A stretch of DNA of 6,313 nt from CAYGTS01 sp964352905 (lineage in GTDB: Bacteria; Pseudomonadota; Gammaproteobacteria; JAHCLG01). Positions 6,257 through 6,313 of this stretch are shown piece by piece (position 1 is the stretch's first letter; each line of letters starts with the position of its first letter). The position numbers and the translations under genes were made by a program. Location of the stretch: NCBI GenBank assembly GCA_964352905.1, contig CAYGTS010000142.1, positions 1-6,313 on the forward strand. The letters run 5' to 3'. The notes beneath the pieces were generated by a model that was not told the origin of the DNA, did not search any database, and was given only the letters and a program-made list of their open reading frames with translations.

Positions 6257-6313
6257 ATTCAGTAATTCCCGGCGAGATGTTGAATAACTCAAGAACGGTC
6301 AGATTTGAGGCAA
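6257..6313. repeat. Second, inverted copy of the dispersed repeat, cut by the window edge
   Basis: Positions 6260-6297 are identical over 38 bp to the reverse complement of 1158-1195, the right inner arm of the 120-bp element. The similarity extends left to 6257 (ATTCAGTAA) if an 11-bp difference is allowed. The copy begins 12 nt after the rho stop. The sequence after 6297 (GGTCAGATTTGAGG...) does not match copy 1, so this is a different subtype or a partial copy, or it diverges before a distal arm that lies outside the window. It may contribute to the rho 3' end. Confidence 0.8.

Noticed and set aside
6298..6313. Resemblance of AGATTTGAGG to AAATTTGAAGG (1110-1119) as part of the repeat
   Set aside because: The match is short and in the wrong relative orientation for the inverted copy; it is probably chance.

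Overview
This is an AT-rich (by eye roughly 40% G+C) chromosomal window whose six full-length genes all lie on the + strand: hemB, ubiE, ubiJ, ubiB, trxA, rho. All six proteins resemble gammaproteobacterial housekeeping orthologues closely. UbiJ, a zinc-cysteine HemB and a Rho with E. coli-like residue numbering together point to a gammaproteobacterium that respires with ubiquinone. The low G+C would suit a Legionellales/Coxiella-like lineage, but that placement is inference only.

Layout. Positions 1-112 hold a probable hemB promoter and, just upstream of it, a short sequence resembling the end of the repeat element described below. hemB (113-1087) is followed 8 nt later by a 120-bp element with perfect 18-bp terminal inverted repeats (1096-1215). 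A probable promoter then precedes ubiE-ubiJ-ubiB (1292-4315), which is tightly packed (7-nt gap, then a 1-nt overlap) and surely one operon. A 175-nt gap with two candidate promoters leads to trxA (4491-4817). A 164-nt leader containing an 11-bp perfect stem-loop leads to rho (4988-6244). Thirteen to sixteen nt after the rho stop, a second, inverted copy of the core of the 120-bp element begins and runs towards the window edge.

How the genes work together. HemB makes porphobilinogen for heme. UbiE, UbiJ and UbiB act in ubiquinone synthesis, so the left two thirds of the window supplies cofactors of the respiratory chain. TrxA (thiol-disulfide reduction) and Rho (transcription termination) form the familiar trxA-rho pair. 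In Pseudomonas aeruginosa, from memory, hemB lies near trxA-rho with ppk/ppx between them. Here the ubiEJB operon occupies that interval.

No undescribed multi-gene system is visible. The most interesting material is non-coding: the dispersed inverted-repeat element sitting directly behind two stop codons in opposite orientations, and the structured trxA-rho leader.
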